This document shows positions 35,525 through 44,226 of a stretch of DNA of 64,000 nt, piece by piece. The DNA lies in contig NZ_CP095481.1 of NCBI RefSeq assembly GCF_023023025.1, positions 3,534,001 to 3,598,000 on the forward strand. Reading direction: 5' to 3'. The translations under genes and the position numbers were made by a program. Source of the stretch: Amycolatopsis sp. WQ 127309 (GTDB taxonomy: Bacteria > Actinomycetota > Actinomycetes > Mycobacteriales > Pseudonocardiaceae). The first letter of the stretch is position 1; each line of letters opens with the position of its first letter. Under the pieces are notes generated by a model, which was not told the DNA's origin, ran no database searches, and saw only the letters and a list, made by a program, of their open reading frames with translations.

Positions 35525-36529
35525 ATGCGTGCCGCCATCATCGACCGGCCCGGCGAGATCAGGGTCGGCGAAGTGCCCGATCCGAAACCAGGGGAACGAC
35601 AGGTCGTCATCAAGGTGGGCGCGTGCGGCATCTGCGGCACGGACCTGCACATCGCCGACGGGCACTTCCCGCCGACGCCGTACCCGATCGTCCCCGGTCA
35701 CGAGTTCGCCGGGGAGATCGTTGAGCTCGGCGACGACGTGCCGGGCGGCTGGGAGATCGGCGACCGCGTCGCCGTCGACCCCTCGCTGTTCTGCGGCTAC
35801 TGCGGCCCGTGCCGCTCCGGCCACGGCAACCTCTGCGCGAACTGGAACGCCACCGGTGACACCGTCGACGGCGCCTTCGCGGAGTTCGTCGCCGTCCCGT
35901 CGGCCAACTGCTACCGGATGCCCGACACGATGACCTGGGAGCAGGGCGCGCTGGTCGAGCCCGTCTCCTGCGCGGTGCACGGCGTTCGCCGGGTCGGCGT
36001 CGAAGCCGGAGAGCGCTTTCTCGTCGTCGGCGCCGGCACCATGGGCCTGATCATGCAGCAGCTGCTGCAACGCGCCGGCGCCCACGTCACCGTGGTCGAC
36101 CGCAACAAGGACCGGCTGCCGCGCGCGGGCCGGCTGGGCGCCGTCGCCACCGCGGCCGACGTCGGCGAGCTGAACGGCGAGAAGTTCGACGTCGCCGTCG
36201 ACTGCACCGGCGCCGCCCCGGCCATCGAAGCCGCTTTCGACTCGATCCGCCGCGGCGGCCGGCTGCTCGTCTTCGGCGTCGCCCCGGCCGAAGCCCGCGT
36301 CGCGCTTTCGCCGTTCCGCATCTACAACGACGAGATCACCGTCGTCGGCTCGATGGCCGTGCTGAACAGCTACGGCACCGCGCTCGACCTCGTGGCCGGC
36401 GGCGCCGTCAACACGGACGAGCTGCTCACGGACCGGCTGCCGCTGGAGCAGTACCCGGACGCGCTCGCCAAGATGCGCAGCGGCTCCGGCCTCAAGGTGC
36501 AGGTCCTCCCGGGAGGTGGCCGTGCGTAA
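35525..36529 (+). CDS. Zinc-dependent sugar/polyol dehydrogenase (MDR family)
   Basis: A 334-residue medium-chain dehydrogenase. Catalytic zinc ligands are in GACGICGTDLH and PGHEFAG; the structural zinc site is CGYCGPCRSGHGNLC (four Cys). VVGAGTMGLIMQQLLQRAG is the cofactor fold, with VVDRN following, consistent with NAD. The sorbitol/threonine dehydrogenase-like layout and its position as first gene of an ABC importer operon under a SorC-type regulator make a polyol or sugar the likely substrate. ATG 35525 is chosen for its GGAAGGGG site rather than the upstream ATG inside the operator. Confidence 0.9.
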   Translation: MRAAIIDRPGEIRVGEVPDPKPGERQVVIKVGACGICGTDLHIADGHFPPTPYPIVPGHEFAGEIVELGDDVPGGWEIGDRVAVDPSLFCGYCGPCRSGHGNLCANWNATGDTVDGAFAEFVAVPSANCYRMPDTMTWEQGALVEPVSCAVHGVRRVGVEAGERFLVVGAGTMGLIMQQLLQRAGAHVTVVDRNKDRLPRAGRLGAVATAADVGELNGEKFDVAVDCTGAAPAIEAAFDSIRRGGRLLVFGVAPAEARVALSPFRIYNDEITVVGSMAVLNSYGTALDLVAGGAVNTDELLTDRLPLEQYPDALAKMRSGSGLKVQVLPGGGRA

Positions 36530-37856
36530 GCTGCTCACCCTCCTCGCCGCGACGTCGTTGCTGGTCACCGGCTGCGCGGGCGCCGGCTCGGTCGGCACCG
36601 GCAACTCGACGCTCGTCATCGCGATCGTGTCCAACCCGCAGATGAAGGACGCGATCTCGCTCGCCCCCGAGTTCGAGAAGGCCACCGGGATCAGCCTCAA
36701 GTTCGTCTCGCTGCCGGAAAACCAGGCCCGCGCCAAGATCACCGCGTCGACCGCCACCGAGGGCGGCGAGTTCGACGTCGTGATGATCAGCAACTACGAA
36801 GCCCCGCAGTGGGCGGCCAACGGCTGGCTCGAGAACCTCGAACCGCACATGGCGGCCACCCCGGGTTACGACGAAGGCGACTTCATCCCCAGCATCAAGC
36901 AGTCGCTGTCGTATCAGAACCGGATGTACGCGGTGCCGTTCTACGGCGAGTCGTCGTTCCTGGCCTACCGCAAGGACCTCTTCGCCAAGGCCGGGCTGAC
37001 CATGCCGGCCAAGCCGACGTGGCAGCAGGTCGCGAACTTCGCCGCGAAGCTGGACGACAAGGCGAACGGCGTCGCCGGCATCTGCCTGCGCGGCAAGCCG
37101 GGCTGGGGTGAGAGCCTCGCGCCGTTCTCCACGGTGGCCAACACCTTCGGCGCCCAGTACTTCGACAAGGACTGGAACGCCAAGCTGACGTCGCCGGAGT
37201 TCAAGGACGCCGCGAACTTCTACGTCAACCTGATCCGCGACCACGGTGAGGTCGGCGCCTCCAGCGCCGGGTTCTCCGAGTGCGGCACGCGTTACACGCA
37301 GGGCAACGCGGCGATGTGGTACGACGCCACGGTCATGGCCGGCACCAACGAGGACCCGTCGAGCAGCAAGATCGTCGGCAAGTCGGGTTACGCGCCGGCA
37401 CCGGTCGTCAAGACTCAGGCCAGTGGCTGGCTCTACACCTGGGCCCTCGGCATCCCCAAGGTGGCCAAGGACAAGGACGCGGCCTGGAAGTTCATGGCGT
37501 GGATGACCGACAAGGCGTACGTGCGGAAGGTCGGGGCGACCTACGGCTGGAACCGCGTCCCGCCGGGTGTGCGTCAGTCCACTTACGACATTCCCGACTA
37601 CGCCAAGGCCGCGCAGGCCTACGCGAAACCGACGCTCGACGGCATCGCGGACGCGAACCAGCAGAAGGCCATGGCGAACCCGGTGCCCTACCCGGGCATC
37701 CAGTTCGTCGGCATCCCCGAGTTCCAGGACCTGGGCACCCGGGTGAGCCAGCAGCTGTCGGCGGCGATCGCCGGCCGCGAGTCGGTCGACGACGCCCTGA
37801 CGCAGTCCCAGGACTACGCCCAGACGGTGGGCGACTCCTACAAGGCGGTGCAGTGA
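36522..37856 (+). CDS. ABC transporter solute-binding lipoprotein (sugar/polyol)
   Basis: A 444-residue family-1 extracellular solute-binding protein. Lipobox VTGC follows a short signal peptide (RKLLTLLAATSLLVTGCAG). FDVVMISNYEAPQWAANGWL, YAVPFYGESSFLAYRKDLF and WLYTWALGIPK are typical of the polyol/mannitol-binding SmoE/MtlE type. GTG 36522 is chosen (GGGAGG five bases upstream); it overlaps the dehydrogenase stop by eight bases. It delivers substrate to the two permeases that follow. Confidence 0.92.
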   Translation: MRKLLTLLAATSLLVTGCAGAGSVGTGNSTLVIAIVSNPQMKDAISLAPEFEKATGISLKFVSLPENQARAKITASTATEGGEFDVVMISNYEAPQWAANGWLENLEPHMAATPGYDEGDFIPSIKQSLSYQNRMYAVPFYGESSFLAYRKDLFAKAGLTMPAKPTWQQVANFAAKLDDKANGVAGICLRGKPGWGESLAPFSTVANTFGAQYFDKDWNAKLTSPEFKDAANFYVNLIRDHGEVGASSAGFSECGTRYTQGNAAMWYDATVMAGTNEDPSSSKIVGKSGYAPAPVVKTQASGWLYTWALGIPKVAKDKDAAWKFMAWMTDKAYVRKVGATYGWNRVPPGVRQSTYDIPDYAKAAQAYAKPTLDGIADANQQKAMANPVPYPGIQFVGIPEFQDLGTRVSQQLSAAIAGRESVDDALTQSQDYAQTVGDSYKAVQ

Positions 37857-38788
37857 TGTCCACGCTCTCCGTATCCACCCCCAAGTCCCAGTCGCACGCG
37901 AAGGTCACGGAGAAACGCGGCCTGAGCACCGCGGCCAAGCGGCGCCTGCCGCTGCTGCCGGCGTTGCTCTTCGTCGTCGCCGTGACGCAGCTGCCGTTCC
38001 TGCTGACCGTGTTCTACTCGTTCCAGTCCTGGAACCTGGTCCGGCCGGGCTCGCGGCACTTCGTCGGCCTGGACAACTACATCGACGTCTTCGGTGACAC
38101 GACGTTCCTGGTCGCGTTGCTGAACACGGTGCTGCTGGCCGTGGTGTGCGTGCTCGTCGCGCTGCTGCTCGGCCTCGGCCTGGCGATCCTGCTGGACCGG
38201 AAGTTCATGGGCCGCGGCTTCGTCCGCACGCTGCTGATCACGCCGTTCCTCATCCTGCCGGCGGCCGGCGCGCTGCTGTGGAAGACGACGGTGTTCGACC
38301 CGACCTACGGGTTGCTGCACTTCGTCTTCGGCACCGACACCGACTGGCTTTCGCAGTTCCCGCTGGCTTCGGTGATGGCGCAGATCGTGTGGCAGTGGAC
38401 GCCGTTCATGATGCTGCTGATCCTGGCCGGGCTGCAGAGCCAGTCCAAAGAGGTCCTGGAAGCGGCCTCCGTGGACGGTGCGAGCCGGTGGCGGACGTTC
38501 GTCTCCATCACGCTGCCGCACCTGTCGCGGTTCCTGCAGCTGGCGACGCTGCTGGGCGCGATCTACATCGTGAACAGCTTCGACGCGATCTTCCTGATGA
38601 CGCAGGGTGGGCCGGGCGTGTCCAGCACCAACCTGCCGTACTACATCTACCAGCGCGCGTTCGAAGGCTTCGACGTCGGCCAGTCGTCGGCGATGGGCGT
38701 GATCGTCGTGATCCTGACGATGATCGTCGCGACCTTCGCCCTGCGCTTGATGTTCCGCACATTTTCCGTAGACGGAGGCATGCGGTGA
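37856..38788 (+). CDS. ABC sugar transporter permease (MalF/SmoF type)
   Basis: A 310-residue membrane protein with six spans. The cytoplasmic EAA loop is EAASVDGASRWRTFVSITLPHL, the site that docks an ATPase. LPALLFVVAVTQLPFLLTVFYSF is the first span. The start overlaps the binding-protein stop (TGATG). Confidence 0.93.
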   Translation: MSTLSVSTPKSQSHAKVTEKRGLSTAAKRRLPLLPALLFVVAVTQLPFLLTVFYSFQSWNLVRPGSRHFVGLDNYIDVFGDTTFLVALLNTVLLAVVCVLVALLLGLGLAILLDRKFMGRGFVRTLLITPFLILPAAGALLWKTTVFDPTYGLLHFVFGTDTDWLSQFPLASVMAQIVWQWTPFMMLLILAGLQSQSKEVLEAASVDGASRWRTFVSITLPHLSRFLQLATLLGAIYIVNSFDAIFLMTQGGPGVSSTNLPYYIYQRAFEGFDVGQSSAMGVIVVILTMIVATFALRLMFRTFSVDGGMR

Positions 38789-39672
38789 CTACTCAAAGCG
38801 CGACCACAGTGGACACTCGACCGGAGGCGGCCACCGCCGCCCCGCCGGCCCGCAAGCCGAAGCGCAAGCTCGGCCCCGGTGCGCTCACCGTCGTCACCTG
38901 GGTGATCGCGATCCTGTTCGTCTTCCCGCTGCTGTGGATGATCCTCACGGCGTTCAAGCAGGAGTCCGACGCCTACACCGACCCGCCGAAGCTGTTCTTC
39001 AGCCCGACGTTCGACCAGATCGCGAACGTCCTGAAGGGCGGGTTCCTGCCCTACGTGGCGAACTCCGCGTTCGTCACGGTGATCTCGACGCTGCTGGTGC
39101 TGCTGCTGGGCATCCCGGCGGCGTACGCGCTTTCGCTGGCGCCGGTGAAGAAGACGTCGAACGCGCTGGGTTTCTTCCTGTCGACGAAGATGCTGCCGAT
39201 CGTCGCGGCGATCATCCCGCTGTACATCATCTCCCAGAACACCGAGCTGCTGGACACGGTGTGGGCGTTGATCATCCTCTACACGTCGATGAACCTGCCG
39301 CTGGCCATCTGGATGATGCGGTCGTTCTTCCTCGAAGTGCCGCACGAGATGATCGAGGCCGGCCGGATCGACGGCGCGAACCTGCCGACGCTGCTGCGCC
39401 GGATCATCATGCCGGTGGTCGCGCCCGGTATCGCGGCGACCGCGCTGATCTGCGTGATCTTCTCCTGGACCGAGTTCTTCTACGCGGTCAACCTGACGGC
39501 GGCGCGGGCCGGCACCGTGCCGGTGTTCCTCGTCGGGTTCATCACGAGCGAGGGGCTGTACTGGGCCCAGCTGTCCGCGGCCGCGCTGCTGGCGTCGCTG
39601 CCGGTGATGATCGTCGGCTGGTTCGCGCAGAACCACCTCGTCCGGGGGCTGTCGATGGGAGCGGTGAAGTAG
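38785..39672 (+). CDS. ABC sugar transporter permease (MalG/SmoG type)
   Basis: A 295-residue partner permease with six spans and the EAA loop EAGRIDGANLPTLLRRIIMPVV. It overlaps the previous gene by four bases (GTGA). No ATPase gene follows; actinomycete importers of this type usually share a distant MsiK-like ATPase, so the operon is probably complete as it stands. A 15-bp-stem terminator follows. Confidence 0.93.
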   Translation: MTTQSATTVDTRPEAATAAPPARKPKRKLGPGALTVVTWVIAILFVFPLLWMILTAFKQESDAYTDPPKLFFSPTFDQIANVLKGGFLPYVANSAFVTVISTLLVLLLGIPAAYALSLAPVKKTSNALGFFLSTKMLPIVAAIIPLYIISQNTELLDTVWALIILYTSMNLPLAIWMMRSFFLEVPHEMIEAGRIDGANLPTLLRRIIMPVVAPGIAATALICVIFSWTEFFYAVNLTAARAGTVPVFLVGFITSEGLYWAQLSAAALLASLPVMIVGWFAQNHLVRGLSMGAVK

Positions 39673-39712
39673 CCGTCGGCGTGGCCCCGCGCCTGTCCTG
39701 AAAGCCGTACAC

Positions 39713-39747
39713 GGCCCATCGAGGGACCTCGAGTCCCTCGATGGGCC
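39713..39747. terminator. Hairpin terminator between convergent operons
   Basis: A perfect 15-bp stem GGCCCATCGAGGGAC (39713-39727), loop CTCGA, complement 39733-39747. It lies 40 bp after the permease stop and 15 bp beyond the ferredoxin stop, serving both strands. Confidence 0.88.
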
Positions 39748-39762
39748 ACGCACGGACTTCGG

Positions 39763-39957
39763 CTACTCCTCGAGGGAGAGGGCCTGGCTGGGGCAGACGT
39801 GCACCGCTTCGCGGGCCTTTTCGATCAGCTCGCCCCGCGGCTGGTCGTCGAGGACGATGACGGTGCCGTCGTCCTCGCTCTGGTCGAACAGCGCGGGCTC
39901 GGTGAGGACGCACTGACCCGCGCCGACGCACTTGCCGGTGTCCGCGATGATCTTCAT
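39763..39957 (-). CDS. [3Fe-4S] ferredoxin for cytochrome P450
   Basis: A 64-residue soluble ferredoxin. CVGAGQC gives two ligands and VCPSQAL the third; the central Cys of 4Fe-4S types is replaced (GAG), which marks the 3Fe-4S class that feeds electrons to bacterial P450s. It is last in a three-gene P450 operon, 39 bp downstream of the second P450. A GGAGAAG site precedes its ATG. Confidence 0.93.
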   Translation of the reverse strand: MKIIADTGKCVGAGQCVLTEPALFDQSEDDGTVIVLDDQPRGELIEKAREAVHVCPSQALSLEE

Positions 39958-39996
39958 GGTTCTTCTCCTGTGGTGGGAGGGCCGTCCGCTCGATCT

Positions 39997-41202
39997 CTAC
40001 CAGGTGACCGGCAGCCGGTACAGCCCGTAGATGTTCGCGTCGTCCTTGAAGGGCAGTTCTTCCACGGGAACTGCCAGTTTCAGGGACGGAATCCGGCGGA
40101 ACAGCGTGTCGAACACGATCTGCAGTTCCATCCGGGCCAGGTTCTGGCCGAGGCACTGGTGCGGGCCGAAGCCGAACGCGACGTGGTGCCGCGCGCCGCG
40201 GTCGATGTCCAGGTCGTCCGGGTTGTCGAACGCCCCGGGGTCGCGGTTGGCCGCGTAGCCCAGCGCGAGCACGCCCTCGCCGGCCCGGATCAGCTGTCCG
40301 CTCAGCTCGACGTCCTCGACGCACAGCCGCGCGGTCGCCGCGTCGACGATCGTCCAGTAGCGCAGCATCTCCTCGACGGCGTCGAGGGTCTTGCCCGGGT
40401 CGGCCTTCAGCAGCGCCAGCTGCTCCGGGTTCCGGAGCAGGGCCACCGTCGACAGCGAGATCATGTTCGCCGTCGTCTCGTGCCCGGCCACCAGCAGCAG
40501 GAAACCGGTCGCGGCCAGCGAAGCACGCCGGTAAGTACCGTCTTCGCGGAGCTTGACGATCTGCCGGCCGAGCAGGTCGTCCGGCGGGTTCTCCTCCTTC
40601 TCCGCGATGAGCTCTTCCATGTAGCCGCGGATGGTGTCGAACGCCGCGCGCCGCTCTTCCGGCGACGTCGAGCGCTTGATCAGCTTCGCCGTGTGGGTCT
40701 GGAAGAAGTCGTGCTGGTCGTAGGGCACACCGAGCATCTCGCAGATCACCAGCGACGGCACCGGCAGCGCCAGCGCCTCGACGAGGTCGCCGGGGTTCGG
40801 CCCGGCCAGCAGCGCGTCGATCTGGCCGTCCACGATCTCCTGGATCCGCGGCCGCAGCGCCTCCATCCGGCGCACGGTGAACTCGCCGAGCACGGCCTTG
40901 CGGGCCGGCCCGTGCTCGGGCGCGTCCATGGTGATCATGGTGCGCTCGTCGCCCTGGCGCCGGAACCCGCCCGCCACCAGCTGCGGGAAGTCCGGGTGCT
41001 GCCGGTCGGCGCTGAACCGCCGGTCGTTCAGCACGGTCCGGACGTCCTCGTGCCGGCTGACCACCCAGGCGCGTCCGCCGTCGGGGAGCCCGACGCGGGT
41101 GATCGGCTCCTCTTCGCGGATCTCCTGGTACGCGGGCGGCGGCGAGAACGGGCACGTGCGGGTCATCGGGAACTGGTGGACCGGCTCCTCGACTGTCGTC
41201 AT
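39997..41202 (-). CDS. Cytochrome P450 (CYP105-like), second copy
   Basis: A 401-residue soluble P450. The I-helix has AGHETTANM (acid-Thr pair), the K-helix EEMLRY, and the heme loop FGFGPHQCLG with the Cys thiolate at residue 350. It resembles the tandem neighbour along its whole length, and the blocks RGARHHVAFGFGPHQCLG and ARMELQIVFDTLFRR are identical in both. Such enzymes hydroxylate xenobiotics, macrolides or terpenoids. It lies 13 bp after the other P450 and upstream of their ferredoxin. Confidence 0.93.
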   Translation of the reverse strand: MTTVEEPVHQFPMTRTCPFSPPPAYQEIREEEPITRVGLPDGGRAWVVSRHEDVRTVLNDRRFSADRQHPDFPQLVAGGFRRQGDERTMITMDAPEHGPARKAVLGEFTVRRMEALRPRIQEIVDGQIDALLAGPNPGDLVEALALPVPSLVICEMLGVPYDQHDFFQTHTAKLIKRSTSPEERRAAFDTIRGYMEELIAEKEENPPDDLLGRQIVKLREDGTYRRASLAATGFLLLVAGHETTANMISLSTVALLRNPEQLALLKADPGKTLDAVEEMLRYWTIVDAATARLCVEDVELSGQLIRAGEGVLALGYAANRDPGAFDNPDDLDIDRGARHHVAFGFGPHQCLGQNLARMELQIVFDTLFRRIPSLKLAVPVEELPFKDDANIYGLYRLPVTW

Positions 41203-41215
41203 GATTTCCCCTCTT

Positions 41216-42448
41216 TCACCAGGTCACGGGCAGGCAGTACAGACCGAAGATCGACGAGTCGTGCTTGAACGGCAGCTGCTCGACCGGCACGGCCAGCTTC
41301 AGCTCCGGGAGGCGGCGGAAGAGCGTGTCGAACACGATCTGCAGCTCCATCCGGGCCAGGTTCTGGCCGAGGCACTGGTGCGGCCCGAAGCCGAACGCGA
41401 CGTGGTGGCGCGCGCCGCGCTCCAGGTCCAGCTCGTCCGGGTTGTCGAACGCCTCCGGGTCGCGGTTGCCGGAGTAGCTGAGGCCGAGCACGCCCTCGCC
41501 CTCGCGGATCAGCTGGCCGCCGATCTCGAGGTCCTCGGTGGCGACGCGCGAGGTCGCGAACTCGGCGATCGTGAAGTACCGGAGCAGCTCCTCGACGGCG
41601 TCGAGCGTCTTGCCCGGGTCGTTCTTGATGAGCTCGAGCTGGTCCGGGTTCTCCAGCAGCGCGACGGTGCCGAGCGAGATCATGTTCGCCGTAGTCTCGT
41701 GCCCGGCGATGAGCAGCAGGAACGCCAGCGAGACGAGCGAGTCGTGGTCGGCCTCGCCGTGCTCCTCGCGCTGCTTGGCGATCTGGCGGCTGAGCAGGTC
41801 GTCGGCCGGCTCGGCCTCCTTGGTGGAGACCAGCTGGTCGAGGTAGGTCTGCAGCTCGTCGACGGCCTTGATCCGGTCGTCCTGCTCGACGTCGCGGTTG
41901 AGCAGCGTCGAGCTGCGGACCTGGAAGAAGTCGTGGTCGGCGTACGGGACGCCGAGCAGCTCGCAGATGACCAGCGACGGCACCGGCAGCGACAGCGCGG
42001 TGACCAGGTCGGCGGGCTTCGGGCCGGCCAGGATCGCGTCGATGTGCTCGTCGACGATCTGCTGGATGCGGGGCTGGAGGGCCTTCATCCGCTTGACCGT
42101 GAACTCGCCCACGACCTCACGCCGGGCCGAGCCGTGCTGCGGTGGGTCCATGTTGATCAGCGACGCGGTGAAGTTGCTCCGCCGCACCGGGCGGCCCTGC
42201 TTGGTCAGGAACGGGAAGCCCGGGTTGAACCGGTCGGAGCTGAACCGCGGGTCGGTCAGCATCTGCCGGACGTCCTCGAGCCGGGTGATCGCCCAGGCCT
42301 CCTGGCCGGACTGCAGCTCGACGCGCTGGACGGGGCCCGCTTCGCGCAGCTTCTCGTACGCCGGTGGCGGCGCGAACGGGCAGCTGCGCACCAGCGGGAA
42401 GACCTCTTCCCCGGTCGAGGTCGTGGCGGGTTCGGCGACTTCGGTCAT
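41216..42448 (-). CDS. Cytochrome P450 (CYP105-like), first copy
   Basis: A 410-residue P450 with AGHETTANM in the I-helix, EELLRY in the K-helix and FGFGPHQCLG around Cys359. ATG 42448 is chosen as the start (GGGGATCC-type upstream, divergent promoter); the long upstream frame crosses the TetR gene on the other strand and is rejected. It is first in the operon. The divergence from its tandem copy lies mostly in residues 60-110 and 170-225, the substrate-recognition B-C and F-G regions, which suggests different substrates. Confidence 0.93.
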   Translation of the reverse strand: MTEVAEPATTSTGEEVFPLVRSCPFAPPPAYEKLREAGPVQRVELQSGQEAWAITRLEDVRQMLTDPRFSSDRFNPGFPFLTKQGRPVRRSNFTASLINMDPPQHGSARREVVGEFTVKRMKALQPRIQQIVDEHIDAILAGPKPADLVTALSLPVPSLVICELLGVPYADHDFFQVRSSTLLNRDVEQDDRIKAVDELQTYLDQLVSTKEAEPADDLLSRQIAKQREEHGEADHDSLVSLAFLLLIAGHETTANMISLGTVALLENPDQLELIKNDPGKTLDAVEELLRYFTIAEFATSRVATEDLEIGGQLIREGEGVLGLSYSGNRDPEAFDNPDELDLERGARHHVAFGFGPHQCLGQNLARMELQIVFDTLFRRLPELKLAVPVEQLPFKHDSSIFGLYCLPVTW

Positions 42449-42517
42449 TTCGGATCCCCAAATCGGACGGAAAGTATGTGGAGGATTACATTCCGGTTCT
42501 ATAACCCAACGTACCCA

Positions 42518-42538
42518 AGTGGAAGGACATCGTCCACT
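42518..42538. promoter_or_regulatory. TetR operator candidate
   Basis: AGTGGA (42518-42523) and TCCACT (42533-42538) form an inverted repeat with GGAC/GTCC nested inside, in the 180-bp gap between the divergent P450 operon and the TetR gene. The size and place suit control of both promoters by the TetR protein. Confidence 0.55.
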
Positions 42539-42628
42539 AGCTAACGGGTGACATCTTGCGGATGCACTGTGTGGGCGCCTGACCATGCGAGAATCACCCC
42601 GCGCCAGATTCAGCGAGAGGCGAACGGC

Positions 42629-43273
42629 ATGACGGCAGACCCCGATACCAGCCTGCGGGCTGACGCGCGGCGCAACCGCGACCAGATCCTGGCCGCCGCG
42701 AAGAGCATCTTCGCCGCGTCCGGTGCCGAAGTGCCGATGGAGGAGATCGCCCGGGCGGCCGGCGTCGGCGTCGGCACGCTGTACCGGCGCTTCCCGGATC
42801 GTGACGCCCTGGTCCGCGCGGTGGCGATGGACAACTTCGAGCGGGTCCTGATCGACGCGAAGCGGATCGCCGCGGAGGAGACGTCGTCGTGGCGCGCGCT
42901 CGAGCGGCTGCTGCGGCAGTCGGTCGAGCTGCAGCTGGTCGTCCAGCTGGCGATGGTGTCGCACCGGGCGCTGGTGATCCTGAAGGGCGACCCGGAGGTC
43001 CGCCGCCTGCGTGACGAGATCCTGGTGGTCCTGGACGAGTTCGTCCGCGGCGCCCAGGCCGAGGGCAAGCTCCGCGACGACGTCGGCGCGGGTGACGTCG
43101 CGATCCTGTTCGCGACGATGCTGCGTCAGATGCGCGCGAAGACGGACGAGGTCGCGGCGATGGCGGCGAGCCGCTGTGTGGGCATCATGATCGACGGGCT
43201 GAGCGCGCGGCCGGGAACGCCGTTGCCGGGCCGCCCGATCACGTCCCACGACCTCGATCCCGAAAACGGCTGA
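42629..43273 (+). CDS. TetR-family transcriptional regulator
   Basis: A 214-residue regulator. The HTH is clear: RRNRDQILAAAKSIFAASGAEVPMEEIARAAGVGVGTLYRRFPDRDALV. The ligand domain is of the SbtR-like C-terminal type (ALVILKGDPEVRRLRDEI). ATG 42629 with GAGAGG upstream is chosen over the longer frame. It is divergent from the P450-P450-ferredoxin operon and is its likely repressor. Confidence 0.92.
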   Translation: MTADPDTSLRADARRNRDQILAAAKSIFAASGAEVPMEEIARAAGVGVGTLYRRFPDRDALVRAVAMDNFERVLIDAKRIAAEETSSWRALERLLRQSVELQLVVQLAMVSHRALVILKGDPEVRRLRDEILVVLDEFVRGAQAEGKLRDDVGAGDVAILFATMLRQMRAKTDEVAAMAASRCVGIMIDGLSARPGTPLPGRPITSHDLDPENG

Positions 43274-43332
43274 TCGTCATTTTCCCGTGTTAGGGTTCCG
43301 CCTCGTTCTGCCATTGTTGACGAGGCGGGAAA

Positions 43333-44217
43333 ATGCGACGAAGAACTCTGGCCGTGTTGTCGGTAATTCCCTTTTTCGCGCTCGCCGGGTGCGGGCAGGA
43401 CGCCGGTTCGGCGGCGCCGGCCGCTCCGGCCGCGGTGTCGGCCGCCGCGTCGTCGTCACCTCCGGCGTCTTCGCCGGTGACGTCGAGCGGCACTCTCGCG
43501 CCGCCGGCGTCGGTCCCGCAAAGTGCGTCCCGACCTGCGCCTAGTCCGCCGTCGGCGACCCCGGTCCGCAACTGCGGCAGCCCGGAGTTCACCACGAGCG
43601 ACCCCGACGGCGGCTGGTCCGACGGCGGCTACTACGTCCACAACAACATGTGGAACTCCGACGAAGCGGGCCCGGAAACACTGCGCGCGTGCGCGTACGA
43701 CAATTGGTACGTGGATTCCACCCAGCCGTCGACGACGTCGGTGAAAACCTATCCGAACGTCCACAAGGACATCAACGACCAGAACGGAAAGCCGTTCAAC
43801 GACTATTCGGTGATCCGCTCGACGTTCGCCGGCCGCGGCCCGGGAACGGGCATCTACGACGTGGCGTACGACCTCTGGCTCAACGGCGTCGGCGACGGCA
43901 AGGGCGTGACCGAGGTGATGGTCTGGACGGAGAACCTCAAGCAGCAACCGTCGGGCGACAAGGTCGGGACGTACACAGCGGGCGGCCACGCGTACGACGT
44001 CTGGGCGGACGACGACGGCTACATCGCGTTCGTGTCCCAGGCGACGCAGTACTCGGGCGCGGTGGACCTGAAGGCGATGATCGCTTGGGGCATCGGCAAG
44101 GGCTTCATCCCCCCGAACCCGACGGTCAACCAGATCGGCTACGGCATCGAGTTCTGCTCCACCAGCGGCGGCAAGGCCCGGTTCACGCTGACGGACTTCT
44201 CGGTGACGATGAGTTAG
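43333..44217 (+). CDS. GH12-family glycoside hydrolase lipoprotein
   Basis: A 294-residue exported protein. Lipobox ALAGC at residues 17-21 is followed by a Ser/Pro/Ala-rich linker to about residue 75. The catalytic domain fits GH12 (endoglucanase/xyloglucanase): YVHNNMWNSDEAG, YDVAYDLWLNG, VTEVMVWTEN with the nucleophile Glu, and IGYGIEFCSTSGG with the acid/base Glu. Most GH12 enzymes are released; membrane tethering as a lipoprotein is less usual. It has its own start 59 bp after the TetR stop. Confidence 0.85.
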   Translation: MRRRTLAVLSVIPFFALAGCGQDAGSAAPAAPAAVSAAASSSPPASSPVTSSGTLAPPASVPQSASRPAPSPPSATPVRNCGSPEFTTSDPDGGWSDGGYYVHNNMWNSDEAGPETLRACAYDNWYVDSTQPSTTSVKTYPNVHKDINDQNGKPFNDYSVIRSTFAGRGPGTGIYDVAYDLWLNGVGDGKGVTEVMVWTENLKQQPSGDKVGTYTAGGHAYDVWADDDGYIAFVSQATQYSGAVDLKAMIAWGIGKGFIPPNPTVNQIGYGIEFCSTSGGKARFTLTDFSVTMS

Positions 44218-44226
44218 CGGGCATGG

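Noticed and set aside
39673..39762. Missing ATPase gene of the sugar ABC importer as a deletion
   Set aside because: Actinobacterial importers of this family normally lack their own ATPase and use a shared MsiK; the operon ends in a clean terminator.
41216..43249. 677-residue frame extending the first P450 upstream
   Set aside because: The extra 267 residues are antisense to the TetR gene and cross the divergent promoter; the P450 N-terminus is normal from 42448.
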